Below, in pieces: positions 1 through 7,807 of a stretch of 64,000 nt of DNA. Position 1 is the stretch's first letter. Each line of letters starts with the position of its first letter. This stretch comes from Rhodobacterales bacterium HKCCE4037 (GTDB lineage Bacteria; Pseudomonadota; Alphaproteobacteria; Rhodobacterales; Rhodobacteraceae). A program made the position numbers and the translations under genes. The notes below the pieces were generated by a model that made no database searches, was not told the DNA's origin, and saw only the letters and a list, made by a program, of their open reading frames with translations. Location of the stretch: assembly GCA_015689645.1 (NCBI GenBank), contig WVSM01000004.1, forward strand, positions 248,001-312,000. The letters are read 5' to 3'.

Positions 1-395
1 GCGAAGGCCAAGGCGCGCCCGGCGCCTGGCACGCAAAGACGCGCGGCGATCCAGCCCGACAAGGCCCAGAACAGCGCAAGGCCGCCCGACAGAAGAACAA
101 TGGCAAACGGCGCCATCCAGCCGTGCCGGACCGGGTCGACGAAGAAGGGCTGAACGATCCAGTGCATCGCGACCGCGAACCAACCCGCCCCGGCGAACCA
201 TGCAAGCCACGCGGCGCTGCGCCGATCCGGCGCGAGCGCGACAAGACCACAGACCACGGCCATCGCAGGAAACAGCACGGGCCACAGGCCGAAGGGCGGC
301 ATGGAGAGCGCGGCCGCGGCACCGGCCAACGCCGCCAGCCCGCGCCCTTGCCATCGTCCCGACTTTGAGGGTTCGGCGCTTGCGCCTTCGTTCAC
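1..395 (-). CDS. lnt: Apolipoprotein N-acyltransferase, N-terminal part (cut by window edge)
   Basis: Lnt transfers the third acyl chain onto the N-terminal cysteine of lipoproteins in the inner membrane. About 131 N-terminal codons are present. They encode hydrophobic helices beginning near residue 20 (AALAGAAAALSMPPFGLWP), and the SMPPFGLWP stretch after the first helix is typical of Lnt N-termini. The nitrilase-like catalytic domain would lie beyond the left edge. A GTG at 393-395 overlaps the TGA of the upstream CorC-like gene as GTGA, so the two are probably translationally coupled. The order phoH, ybeY, corC, lnt is a familiar alphaproteobacterial neighbourhood. The identification rests on the N-terminal sequence and on this context. 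Confidence 0.82.
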   Translation of the reverse strand, partial: MNEGASAEPSKSGRWQGRGLAALAGAAAALSMPPFGLWPVLFPAMAVVCGLVALAPDRRSAAWLAWFAGAGWFAVAMHWIVQPFFVDPVRHGWMAPFAIVLLSGGLALFWALSGWIAARLCVPGAGRALAF

Positions 396-1291
396 TCCGC
401 CGCCTCTTTCGGCAGACGGACGCGCAGGCGCTTGATCCGGCGCGGATCGGCGTCGATCACTTCGAATTCGACGCCCGAGGGATGTGGCACCACTTCGCCA
501 CGGGTCGGAACGCGACCGGACAGCAGGAAGACAAGACCGCCGAGGGTGTCGACCTCCTCTTCCTCGTCTTCATCCACGAGGTCGAGACCGATCTCGCCTT
601 CGAATTCATCGAGCGGCGCACGGGCCAGCGCAAGAAACGCGCCGTCGTCCTCGCGCAGCCATGGCTGCGCTTCTTCGACGTCGTGTTCGTCCTCGATCTC
701 CCCGATCACCTGTTCGATCAGGTCTTCGATGGTGAGCAATCCGTCGACGCCGCCATATTCGTCAATCACCAGCGCCATGTGGGTCCGTTCGGTCTGCATC
801 TTCGTCAGCAGAATCCCGATCGGCATCGACGGCGGCACGTAAAGCACCGGTCGCAGGCTTTCCGACAGGGTAAAGGCTTCTTCATCGTTGCCGTTGAACC
901 CATGCTTGAGAGCGATGTCCTTGAGGTGCACGAGGCCCACCGGCTCATCGAGCGTGCCGTCGTAGACCGGCAGCCGCGTCAGGCCGGATTCGCGAAACAC
1001 CTGCACGAGGTCGGCGAGGCTGACGTCGATGCTGACCGAGACAATCTCGGCCCTTGGAATCGATACGTCCTCGACCCGCATCTTGCGCAGGTTCGACATG
1101 GACGGCTGCGGCGGCCCCAATTGGGCAGGCGCATCGTCGTTCTCATCCTGTGGGTCATCATCGAGTTCATCTTCCGACAGGGAAGGATTGAACAATCGTG
1201 CGAAAAAGCCCGGCCTCTGGGCCGGATTGTCGTCATTGTCCGGGGGCGCGCCACGCGCCGCGGGAGACGACGGATCGGGATTTGAGCTCAT
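392..1291 (-). CDS. CorC/HlyC-family CBS-domain protein
   Basis: This 299-residue soluble protein resembles the CorC/HlyC/TlyC family (magnesium and cobalt efflux accessory, often named hemolysin). An acidic, proline-rich N-terminal segment (residues 1-65) precedes the family entry motif MRVEDVSIPRAEIVSV. Paired CBS domains follow (about 75-205, with MALVIDEYGGVDGLLTIEDL), then a C-terminal transporter-associated domain (about 215-295) containing TLGGLVFLLSGRVPTRGE. There is no DUF21 membrane domain, as is normal for the short CorC form. It lies between ybeY and lnt and overlaps the lnt start by 4 nt. The exact role of this family is poorly settled, and adenosine-nucleotide binding by the CBS pair is inferred. 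Confidence 0.88.
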   Translation of the reverse strand: MSSNPDPSSPAARGAPPDNDDNPAQRPGFFARLFNPSLSEDELDDDPQDENDDAPAQLGPPQPSMSNLRKMRVEDVSIPRAEIVSVSIDVSLADLVQVFRESGLTRLPVYDGTLDEPVGLVHLKDIALKHGFNGNDEEAFTLSESLRPVLYVPPSMPIGILLTKMQTERTHMALVIDEYGGVDGLLTIEDLIEQVIGEIEDEHDVEEAQPWLREDDGAFLALARAPLDEFEGEIGLDLVDEDEEEEVDTLGGLVFLLSGRVPTRGEVVPHPSGVEFEVIDADPRRIKRLRVRLPKEAAE

Positions 1292-1335
1292 GGCTCCTTT
1301 CCAAGAAACAAACCGGGCCGGAATTGCCCGTGGCC

Positions 1336-1833
1336 CTAATATGGGTCAGGGACCCCCAACGTTGCAAGTACGCGTGTTTCCAAACTCTCCATGAGGGCGG
1401 CATCCGGGTCGTTTTCATGGTCGAACCCGAGGCAGTGGAGCAGGCCATGCAGGATAAGGTGGGTCACATGGTGGGCAAGCGGTTTGCCGCCTTCTTCGGC
1501 CTCGCGGGCGCAGGTCTCGTAGGCCAGGGCGATATCGCCAACCTCTACCGGAGGGCGGGACAGGTCCGCCTTGGGCAATTCAGGGATGGCGCCCGGTGTA
1601 GCCGCGGCGCGGTCCTCCGAGGGCCAGGACAGGACGTTGGTGGGCGTCGGCTTGCCCCGGAATTCCGCGTTGAGGGTGGCAATGCGCGCATCGTCCGCGG
1701 CCAATAGAGACAGGGAAAATCCCTCAGGCGCGAGGTCCAATTCGGTGAAAGCGGCATGCGCCACCTTTTCTGCGATCGCCTGCAGATCAAGCGCGTCCCA
1801 CGCTTCGGCTTCAATCAGAACGTCGATGTCCAT
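1336..1833 (-). CDS. ybeY: Endoribonuclease YbeY (rRNA maturation factor)
   Basis: YbeY is a single-domain metallo-endoribonuclease needed for 16S rRNA 3'-end maturation and 70S quality control. The 165-residue protein has the metal triad H129, H133 and H139 in HGLLHCLGFDH, and the upstream family motif NVLSWP followed by GDIALAYE. I start it at MDIDVLIEA because the family begins there; a longer reading from 1869 adds 12 non-conserved residues. It sits 44 nt upstream of the CorC-like gene on the same strand. phoH, usually adjacent, is separated from it here by about 460 nt. Confidence 0.92.
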   Translation of the reverse strand: MDIDVLIEAEAWDALDLQAIAEKVAHAAFTELDLAPEGFSLSLLAADDARIATLNAEFRGKPTPTNVLSWPSEDRAAATPGAIPELPKADLSRPPVEVGDIALAYETCAREAEEGGKPLAHHVTHLILHGLLHCLGFDHENDPDAALMESLETRVLATLGVPDPY

Positions 1834-2139
1834 GGACAACCGCTTAGGCGATAAGTCCGCCGGGAACAATCAACAGGCGGGTGCCGCGGTTTGGGTGTTG
1901 AGGATGGGTTTCAGGCGGGTTCCGGTTGTTCGGCGATCAACTGCCTTCGAACCGGCGGGAAGTTGCCAAGGCGGTATCTCGCTGCTTGCGTCGACTGCGC
2001 CGGGACGGCACGTGGGGACCCAACGTGGGGCGCGGGGATTATCGCGCGTTCCGCCAAAGAGCGCGAACAAGTGTCAAATTTCTGCCCCATTGTTTCGACA
2101 TCGTAAACAAAACAACAGAATCATTGAGGCCGAGCAGCC
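1834..2139. other. Intergenic stretch between ybeY and the microprotein gene
   Basis: No convincing coding sequence or structural RNA was seen. Short open frames on both strands lack family features and good ribosome sites. The segment includes a CCGGTT/GAACCGG inverted repeat near 1921-1954 and, at its right end (about 2090-2130), A-rich DNA that could carry the promoter of the plus-strand microprotein. The ybeY promoter would also lie here if ybeY is not co-transcribed with phoH. Confidence 0.4.
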
Positions 2140-2283
2140 ATGGATAACCTACCAACGTTCCTGATGGACATGAGTGGTTCTTTTGCCACCCTTTTGTCCG
2201 AGAATCCGATTCTCTTCGTGGCGTGCATCGCGATATCCGCCGCGATCTGGCGCTTCAGCGGGACGCCCTCCGACCAGAAATGA
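2140..2283 (+). CDS. 47-residue single-pass membrane microprotein
   Basis: This small frame starts with MDNLPTFLMDMSGSFATLL, continues into one hydrophobic helix (ENPILFVACIAISAAIW) and ends with a polar tail RFSGTPSDQK. A GAGG lies about 12 nt before the ATG. It runs opposite to ybeY and phoH and converges on phoH, its stop being 9 nt from the phoH stop. I do not recognise a family. It has an N-terminal amphipathic part, a transmembrane segment and a basic/polar C-terminus, which is the usual build of small bacterial membrane proteins. Its insertion between phoH and ybeY is unusual. Function unknown. Confidence 0.5.
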   Translation: MDNLPTFLMDMSGSFATLLSENPILFVACIAISAAIWRFSGTPSDQK

Positions 2284-2292
2284 TCGAGCTCC

Positions 2293-3321
2293 TCACCCCT
2301 GCGGCGCATCCCTGTCGTAGGCCTCGATGATCTTGGCGACCATCGGGTGGCGGACGACGTCCTTGGCGGTAAAGTAGTTGAAGCTGATGCCCTCGGTGCC
2401 CTTGAGGATGCGTTCCGCCTCGCTCAAGCCGCTGGTCACGCCGCGCGGCAGGTCGACCTGGCTGCGGTCGCCGGTGATAACCATCCGGCTGCCCTGCCCG
2501 AGACGGGTCAGGAACATCTTCATCTGCATCGCGGTGGCGTTCTGCGCCTCGTCCAGCACGACGTAGGCGTTCGACAGCGTCCGGCCGCGCATGAAGGCCA
2601 ATGGCGCGATCTCGATGGTCTTTTCCTCGATCAACTTCGCAAGCTGCTTGCCGGGCAGGAAATCGTTCAGCGCGTCGTAAAGCGGCTGCATGTAAGGATC
2701 GACCTTGTCCTTCATGTCGCCCGGAAGAAACCCGAGCCGCTCGCCCGCTTCCACCGCCGGACGGCTGAGGATGATCTTGTCGACATGACCGCCCATCATC
2801 TGGTTCACCGCGACAGCCACGGCGAGGTAGGTCTTGCCGGTGCCTGCGGGACCGATGCCGAAGGCAAGTTCGTGGCGGAACAGCGCGCGGACATAGGCCT
2901 GCTGCGCCTGGGTACGCGGCTCGACCGTTTTCTTGCGGGTGCCGATCTCGAGATCACCGCCCTTGAACATCTCGATCTGGTCGCCGTCCCGCACGCCGGT
3001 CCCCTCGTTCGACCCGTCGAGACGGACGGCGGCGTCGATGTCGCCCGGTTCCAGCGATTTGCCGGCCTCGACCCGCTCGTAGAGACCCTGCAGGATTTCC
3101 ACGGCCCGATCGCGTGCCTCGCCCAGAACCGCCAATGCATTGCCGCGCCGCAGGATGTGGACGGACAGGAGGTGTTCGATCTGCGCGAGGTTGCGGTCGA
3201 ATTCGCCGCACAACTCGATCAGCAGCCGGTTGTCGGGAAATTCTAGGAGGCGTTCCGGGGAATCGCTGGCAACTGAGGTTTCGCTGGAGGGGTCTGGGTG
3301 GGGCAGCGGATTGATTGCCAA
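2293..3321 (-). CDS. phoH: PhoH-like P-loop ATPase
   Basis: This is a 342-residue PhoH/PhoL-type cytoplasmic ATPase. An N-terminal region (about 25-105) has the KH-like fold signature found in this family. The ATPase core follows, with Walker A GPAGTGKT at residues 157-164 and Walker B in AYVVLDEAQN near residue 255. RTLSNAYV precedes Walker B, and a sensor-like RMVITGDRSQVDLP follows. PhoH proteins are linked to RNA metabolism and phosphate or stress responses, and often sit with ybeY, as here. The ATG is followed by MAINPLPHPD. A longer upstream frame exists but has no similarity. No dedicated promoter was identified. Confidence 0.93.
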   Translation of the reverse strand: MAINPLPHPDPSSETSVASDSPERLLEFPDNRLLIELCGEFDRNLAQIEHLLSVHILRRGNALAVLGEARDRAVEILQGLYERVEAGKSLEPGDIDAAVRLDGSNEGTGVRDGDQIEMFKGGDLEIGTRKKTVEPRTQAQQAYVRALFRHELAFGIGPAGTGKTYLAVAVAVNQMMGGHVDKIILSRPAVEAGERLGFLPGDMKDKVDPYMQPLYDALNDFLPGKQLAKLIEEKTIEIAPLAFMRGRTLSNAYVVLDEAQNATAMQMKMFLTRLGQGSRMVITGDRSQVDLPRGVTSGLSEAERILKGTEGISFNYFTAKDVVRHPMVAKIIEAYDRDAPQG

Positions 3322-3490
3322 GGAAATCTCCGGTCAGGGTATGCACCCCGGACCATCCGGGGCGTCTGGCTTGGGTCGAGTCTGGCCCTGACGAGGGCGT
3401 CTTGTCCACTGTCGATCTGCGCCTGTCACCAATATTTCGTGGCAGGTGGCCCGGAAAGCGCGAAACCTGCGCAGTTTTGAAACGGCAACA

Positions 3491-3512
3491 GGCGGCCCTT
3501 CGCGGGGCCGCC
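3491..3512 (-). terminator. Hairpin after the lipoprotein gene
   Basis: An 8-bp perfect stem (GGCGGCCC / GGGCCGCC, loop TTCGCG) begins 24 nt past the stop of the minus-strand lipoprotein gene. It is followed on that strand by a weak T-containing tract. It probably ends or protects the OmpA-lipoprotein transcript and separates it from phoH. Confidence 0.5.
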
Positions 3513-3536
3513 TGCCGGTTCGCCGATGGGCGCGTA

Positions 3537-3896
3537 TCAGTTGGCGGAGCGCGGGACGCGATCCCGGATGCCCGGGCTGCCAGAGCTGTAGTCGCCGATG
3601 ATCGAGCCACGCGGCGCGGGTTCCGTGCAGACCGGCAGGCCCGAGCGCGGATCACGGCGGCGCGACCAGTAACCTTCAAGGCCATCGTCGATCATCCAGA
3701 TGTGACAGCCATCGGGGTCGATGTAGATGCCGGCCTCGAGCCGCGAGAGCGAGCCCGAGTCGGTACCCCGGTCTTCGCCGATTGCAACGACGGGCGGCCC
3801 GTCGCCACGCGGCAGGCTGACGCCTTCGAAGCTTTCGACGCAGCCCATGAGTGCCAGGGGAGCCATGGCCAGAAGCGGCAGTTTGAAAAAGTTCAT
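3537..3896 (-). CDS. Small lipoprotein with an IDPDGC...GxPVC module
   Basis: This 119-residue predicted outer-membrane lipoprotein begins MNFFKLPLLAMAPLALMGC, with lipobox LMGC and Cys19 as lipidation site. The mature part contains a compact module (residues 56-90): G-I-Y-I-D-P-D-G-C, then W, D, G-L-E-G-Y, R, P, and G-L-P-V-C. The same pattern occurs in the adjacent OmpA-domain protein, which begins 19 nt upstream and is probably co-transcribed. Two cysteines bracket the module and could form a periplasmic disulfide. I start at 3896 because this gives a canonical lipoprotein signal. The family is not recognised; a cell-envelope role is inferred. Confidence 0.72.
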   Translation of the reverse strand: MNFFKLPLLAMAPLALMGCVESFEGVSLPRGDGPPVVAIGEDRGTDSGSLSRLEAGIYIDPDGCHIWMIDDGLEGYWSRRRDPRSGLPVCTEPAPRGSIIGDYSSGSPGIRDRVPRSAN

Positions 3897-3915
3897 GTGT
3901 CTGTCCCTTTCCGGC

Positions 3916-4488
3916 TCAGCGATAGCACACAATCTCAACACGGCGGTTGAGCTGCATGTTCGCGGCACTGTTGTTCGGTGCAACCGGGCGGCGTTCGCCG
4001 TATCCGATCTCGCGCGCCACGCGGGCCCCGACAGAGCGTGCGACGTTGGCGACGGCAGCGGCCCGACGCTCGCTCAGGCGCATGTTGTATTCGTCGGATG
4101 CGCGGCTGTCGGTATGGCCGTAGATGGCATAGGCAAACGCGCCAGCCTGCTGGAAGAACTGCTGGAGATGCGCACGCCCTCCGGAGGTCAGGCGGGCACT
4201 GTCGGTGTGAAACAGGGTGTCGGTGTTGGCCACGCCACAGGGGTTTACATCGAGGCAGACCGGCATCCCGTTCTCGGGGTTCACCCGACCCTCCATATAT
4301 CCCTCGACCCCGCCATCGGCGACCCAGTGCAGACAGCCGTCCGGGTCGATCCAGAGACCGGGCTGAACCGTTCCGCTGACGATCACCTGTTGTTGCGCCG
4401 AGGCTGGGTTCGCGAGGCCGAAAAAGACCCCAGCGACCAGGGCCATCGCGCCGAATGCACCGGTAAGTGCGCGAGTCAGAGTGTTCAT
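3916..4488 (-). CDS. OmpA-like peptidoglycan-binding protein with N-terminal IDPDGC module
   Basis: A 190-residue exported protein. A signal peptide (about residues 1-31, cleavage after ANPASA) is followed by the module G-L-W-I-D-P-D-G-C ... G-V-E-G-Y ... G-M-P-V-C at residues 44-78. The C-terminal OmpA/Pal domain (about 88-188) contains YGHTDSRASDEYNMRLSERRA and the closing NRRVEIVC, which carry the residues that contact diaminopimelate in the family. It likely anchors an envelope component to peptidoglycan. The next gene downstream encodes a lipoprotein with the same 35-residue module, so the pair may bind a common partner. A GTG one codon upstream is an alternative start. Confidence 0.83.
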   Translation of the reverse strand: MNTLTRALTGAFGAMALVAGVFFGLANPASAQQQVIVSGTVQPGLWIDPDGCLHWVADGGVEGYMEGRVNPENGMPVCLDVNPCGVANTDTLFHTDSARLTSGGRAHLQQFFQQAGAFAYAIYGHTDSRASDEYNMRLSERRAAAVANVARSVGARVAREIGYGERRPVAPNNSAANMQLNRRVEIVCYR

Positions 4489-4976
4489 CACACCTGCATC
4501 CCCCTTTGTTCCGAATTGGCCGACCTGGCAGAGTCGGCGGGACGTTTCTTTGTTCCCTCAAGGCACGTTCGCGGGCGACTGGCAGGTCATCCAGCGAAAA
4601 CGCTTTAGATTTCGGAACGATAGCACCTTATCCCCCCATGGGAAGAGCGAATTTCGCCCATGGGTTGCAGAATCGGAAACGACCTTAGGGTGATTCCCCG
4701 ATTTTTGCCTCCAGACGGACGGTCGGACACCGGATCGCCGAATCCGGGTCGCCGGAAGGCGGACCTTTGCCGCGCGATTTGTCATGCCACGCGAAACAAT
4801 GGCCTGGATTGCAGCCGATTGTCTGGCTTAGCCTCGAATCTTAACCGTCAGGAAAGTTGTGATGGACCTTTTTGACCGATCCTGTGTTACGGTTTCCATG
4901 CGAAGGCTGCGGTTTTCTCTGCCATTTCGGGGAATTAGTCCCCACCGCTGCCACGCATAATGACTGGGGGAACACT
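4489..4976. other. Divergent intergenic region
   Basis: About 490 nt between the OmpA-like gene (minus) and a small exported-protein gene (plus). It should hold both promoters. It includes two CCCATGGG octamers about 14 nt apart near 4636-4666 and an AT-richer patch at 4600-4635. No supported gene or structural RNA was seen; short frames here lack family features. Confidence 0.4.
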
Positions 4977-5303
4977 ATGTTCAAATCTATGACCCGTGCC
5001 GCCCTGTGCGGCGCGTTCCTGCTTGGTGCAGCCGCACCGGCGACCGCAACCACGTATGAATACCGGATGGTTGTGAATACCGTGCAGGTCACGGTGAGCT
5101 GTTTCCGGGGGCCGTTTTCCGAAGTGATCTGGGACCGTCCCAATCCCGTGTTCATCGACAGCCTCGTGAACGCCGGATACACTTTCCCGGAAGCCCACGC
5201 GATCGGTGAACGTGTCTGCCGCGACCCGTCGACGGTCGACCGGCCCGACGCCGCGATCAACGTGATGTACCGGATCTTCGCCGAAAACCCTCCGGGCCGC
5301 TGA
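4977..5303 (+). CDS. Small exported protein of unknown function
   Basis: A 108-residue protein with a clear Sec signal peptide (MFKSMTRAALCGAFLLGAAA, cleavage near ATA-TTYEYR). The mature part is about 84 residues with two cysteines (in VSCFRG and RVCRDP) that could pair in the periplasm. A strong GGGGG ribosome site lies 6-10 nt before the ATG, which fixes the start. It ends 55 nt from the convergent miaB stop. I do not recognise the family, and there is no catalytic signature. Confidence 0.68.
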   Translation: MFKSMTRAALCGAFLLGAAAPATATTYEYRMVVNTVQVTVSCFRGPFSEVIWDRPNPVFIDSLVNAGYTFPEAHAIGERVCRDPSTVDRPDAAINVMYRIFAENPPGR

Positions 5304-5358
5304 GCAGCGCGCAAACCACGGATTATCCGGGCCGGAGTTCGCGCGAATTCCGGCGCGC

Positions 5359-6675
5359 CTAGACCAGCCGTCCTTTCAGGGAATTCGTACGGCTTTCGAT
5401 GATTTCGACCGGAGCGATCTGTCCTTTCAGATCCTCCGGCGCGTCTGCGTGCACGGCGTGCAGGTACTCGGATTTCCCGACCATTTGCCCGGCCTCGCGC
5501 CCGTGCTTTTCGAAAAGCACGTTCACGACCCGCCCGACCATGCTGTCCTGCGTCACCCGCTGCTGTTCAGCCAGAAGCGCCTGCAAGCGGTGCAGCCGGT
5601 CGGTCGCTTCCGCCTCGTCCACCTGCCCGTCCCGCTCCATCGCGGGCGTTCCCGGGCGCGGGGAATACTTGAACGAATAGGCGGTGCCGTAGCCCACTTG
5701 GCGCACCAGATCGAGCGTGTCTTCGAAATCGGCCTCGGTCTCGCCGGGGAATCCGACGATGAAGTCACCTGAAAGATGCAGGTCCGGTCGAGCCGCGCGG
5801 ATGCGCTCGATCAGGCGCATGTAATCGTCGCGGGTGTGCTTGCGGTTCATCGCCTTCAGGATGCGGTCGCTGCCGGCCTGCACCGGCAGATGCAGGTACG
5901 GCATCAGCTTCTCGCAATCGGCGTGGGCGGCGATCAGGTCGTCATCCATGTCGTTTGGATGAGAGGTCGTGAAACGGATACGGTCCAGCCCGTCGATCTT
6001 GGCCAGTTCCCGGATAAGGCGCGCCAGCCCCCATTCGGTGCCGTCGGCGCCCGCCCCGTGATAGGCATTCACGTTCTGGCCCAGAAGCGTGATCTCGCGC
6101 ACGCCGCGGTCCACGAGGTCCTGCGCCTCGCCCAGGAGACGCTCCGCCGGACGGCTTACCTCGGCACCGCGCGTATAGGGCACCACGCAGAAGGAGCAGA
6201 ACTTGTCGCAGCCTTCCTGCACCGTGAGGAATGCAGTCGGGCCCCGGCTGGTGCGCAATTTCGGCAGCCTCGTGAACTTGTCCTCTTCGGGGAAGTCGGT
6301 ATCCAGCGCCTTCTCGCCCCGCTCCAGCGCTTCCATCATCTTCGGAAGGCGGTGGTAGGTCTGCGGCCCGACGACAAGGTCGACCATCGGCTGGCGGCGC
6401 ATGATCTCTTCGCCCTCGGCTTGGGCCACACAGCCCGCGACACCGATCTTCAGGTTCGGGTTGGCCTCGCGCAGGGGGCGGAAGCGTCCAAGCTCGGAAT
6501 AGACCTTCTCGGCCGCCTTCTCGCGGATGTGGCAGGTGTTGAGCAGGATCATGTCGGCCGCTTCGGGGCTGTCGACCTGTTCATAGCCCTCACCGCCCAT
6601 GGCCTCGGCCATGCGCTCGCTGTCATAGACGTTCATCTGACAGCCGTAGGTCTTGACGAAAAGCTTCTTGGTCAT
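5359..6675 (-). CDS. miaB: tRNA-2-methylthio-N6-dimethylallyladenosine synthase MiaB
   Basis: MiaB is a radical-SAM methylthiotransferase that adds the 2-methylthio group to i6A37 of tRNA. The 438-residue protein has the full set. The N-terminal UPF0004 domain carries cluster-binding cysteines C12, C48 and C82 (TYGCQMN, LNTCHIR, GCVAQ). The radical SAM motif CDKFCSFC has C156, C160 and C163. The central TIM-barrel contains ASHPND-like and [16 protein letters not shown] segments, and a TRAM domain ends the protein. The start [15 protein letters not shown] matches the family; in-frame starts upstream (to 6849) add non-conserved residues. It stands alone here, with a divergent gene beginning about 145 nt away. 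Confidence 0.95.
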   Translation of the reverse strand: MTKKLFVKTYGCQMNVYDSERMAEAMGGEGYEQVDSPEAADMILLNTCHIREKAAEKVYSELGRFRPLREANPNLKIGVAGCVAQAEGEEIMRRQPMVDLVVGPQTYHRLPKMMEALERGEKALDTDFPEEDKFTRLPKLRTSRGPTAFLTVQEGCDKFCSFCVVPYTRGAEVSRPAERLLGEAQDLVDRGVREITLLGQNVNAYHGAGADGTEWGLARLIRELAKIDGLDRIRFTTSHPNDMDDDLIAAHADCEKLMPYLHLPVQAGSDRILKAMNRKHTRDDYMRLIERIRAARPDLHLSGDFIVGFPGETEADFEDTLDLVRQVGYGTAYSFKYSPRPGTPAMERDGQVDEAEATDRLHRLQALLAEQQRVTQDSMVGRVVNVLFEKHGREAGQMVGKSEYLHAVHADAPEDLKGQIAPVEIIESRTNSLKGRLV

Positions 6676-6820
6676 GGCACTGCCTGCCCGTGCAGGTGAT
6701 AGGGACATCTCGATCGCGCCCGTGTATCCCGCCCCTGCCCGCGCATCAACCGACGCTTCAATTGCAAAACGCGCGCGGGGCAGGCATTTTGTCGAAAACG
6801 AGCGGACGGGCACAGGCACA

Positions 6821-7696
6821 ATGGAATTCTCCGACCTGAACAGTTTCAAGGTCTCCGGGGCCGATTTCGGGAAAGGCCCCTTCGCTGTCTTGATCGCTGA
6901 AGACAGGGTGGAACTCGAAAGTTCGCTCGATCACCTGCATTCGCTCGGCTTCAAGGCCATTTTCATCCTCGTCCCGGACGAGGTGGGCGTCCCGCCGGCC
7001 AAGCAGACCGCGAAGGCCGTTCAATATGTCATACGCCACCCCTCCCGCCGGCCGGGTGCAACGGAAGAGATGGTCAACGCGCTGATCGAAAAGGTGCCGG
7101 GGTCGTGGATCCATTACTGCTATAATGGCGAATACCTGTTCTTCCCGTTCTGCGAAGATCGCACAGTCGGTGAGTTGACGACTTGGGTCATGGAAGAACG
7201 GCGCGAGGCGGTCCTGACCTACGTGATCGACCTCTATGCGGGGGATCTGCACGCGCATCCGAATGCGGTGGACCTCGACGGGGCGTTACTGGACAGCTCG
7301 GGTTACTACGCCGACACCCGCCGCGGCGGGGCGGAAGGCGAGGAGGTGATGGAACGGCAGCTGAACTTCTACGGCGGGTTGCGCTGGCGGTTCGAAGAGC
7401 ATGTCGCCAAACCGAAACGCAAGATTGACCGGGTCGGCCTGTTCCAGGCCAAGCCGGGCCTGCGCCTGCGCGGCGACCACACGCTGACAGATGAAGAGAT
7501 GAACACCTATGCCTGCCCGTGGCACCACTCCCTGACGGCTGCGATCTGCTCGTTCCGGGTGGCCAAGGCGCTGCGGACCAATCCCGGATCGCGCCACGAC
7601 ATCACAGATTTCCGCTGGCACAAGTCGACCCAGTTCCACTGGTCGTCCATGCAACTGATGGAGTTGGGGCTGATGGAACCGGGGCAATGGTTCTGA
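6821..7696 (+). CDS. Glycosyltransferase-2-like protein with altered acidic motif
   Basis: A 291-residue soluble protein. The layout resembles GT-A enzymes of the small 'Glyco_tranf_2_4' type: an alpha/beta N-terminal half ([21 protein letters not shown]), a middle block ([20 protein letters not shown]) where that family has D-x-D-E-F, and a conserved-looking C-terminal half with YACPWHHS and [13 protein letters not shown]. If the alignment is right, the metal-binding acidic motif is replaced by C-Y-N-G-E-Y, so classical glycosyl transfer is doubtful. No signal peptide or membrane helix was seen. The ATG at 6821 starts MEFSDLN. It stands between miaB (divergent) and the Hint gene. The family call is tentative. 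Confidence 0.45.
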   Translation: MEFSDLNSFKVSGADFGKGPFAVLIAEDRVELESSLDHLHSLGFKAIFILVPDEVGVPPAKQTAKAVQYVIRHPSRRPGATEEMVNALIEKVPGSWIHYCYNGEYLFFPFCEDRTVGELTTWVMEERREAVLTYVIDLYAGDLHAHPNAVDLDGALLDSSGYYADTRRGGAEGEEVMERQLNFYGGLRWRFEEHVAKPKRKIDRVGLFQAKPGLRLRGDHTLTDEEMNTYACPWHHSLTAAICSFRVAKALRTNPGSRHDITDFRWHKSTQFHWSSMQLMELGLMEPGQWF

Positions 7697-7807
7697 GGGC
7701 GCCGCCATTTTCCCTAAAATCCTAGATAGTTAGTCGCGGGTCTTCACCGGGGTTTAGCCTGTCACATCCTAGCCTGTCGCCCGAGTTTAGCGACAAGGCA
7801 GCGCCCT

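Noticed and set aside
1870-2070. 66-codon minus-strand frame between ybeY and the microprotein
   Set aside because: No ribosome site, no hydrophobic or domain pattern, and codon use unlike neighbouring genes.
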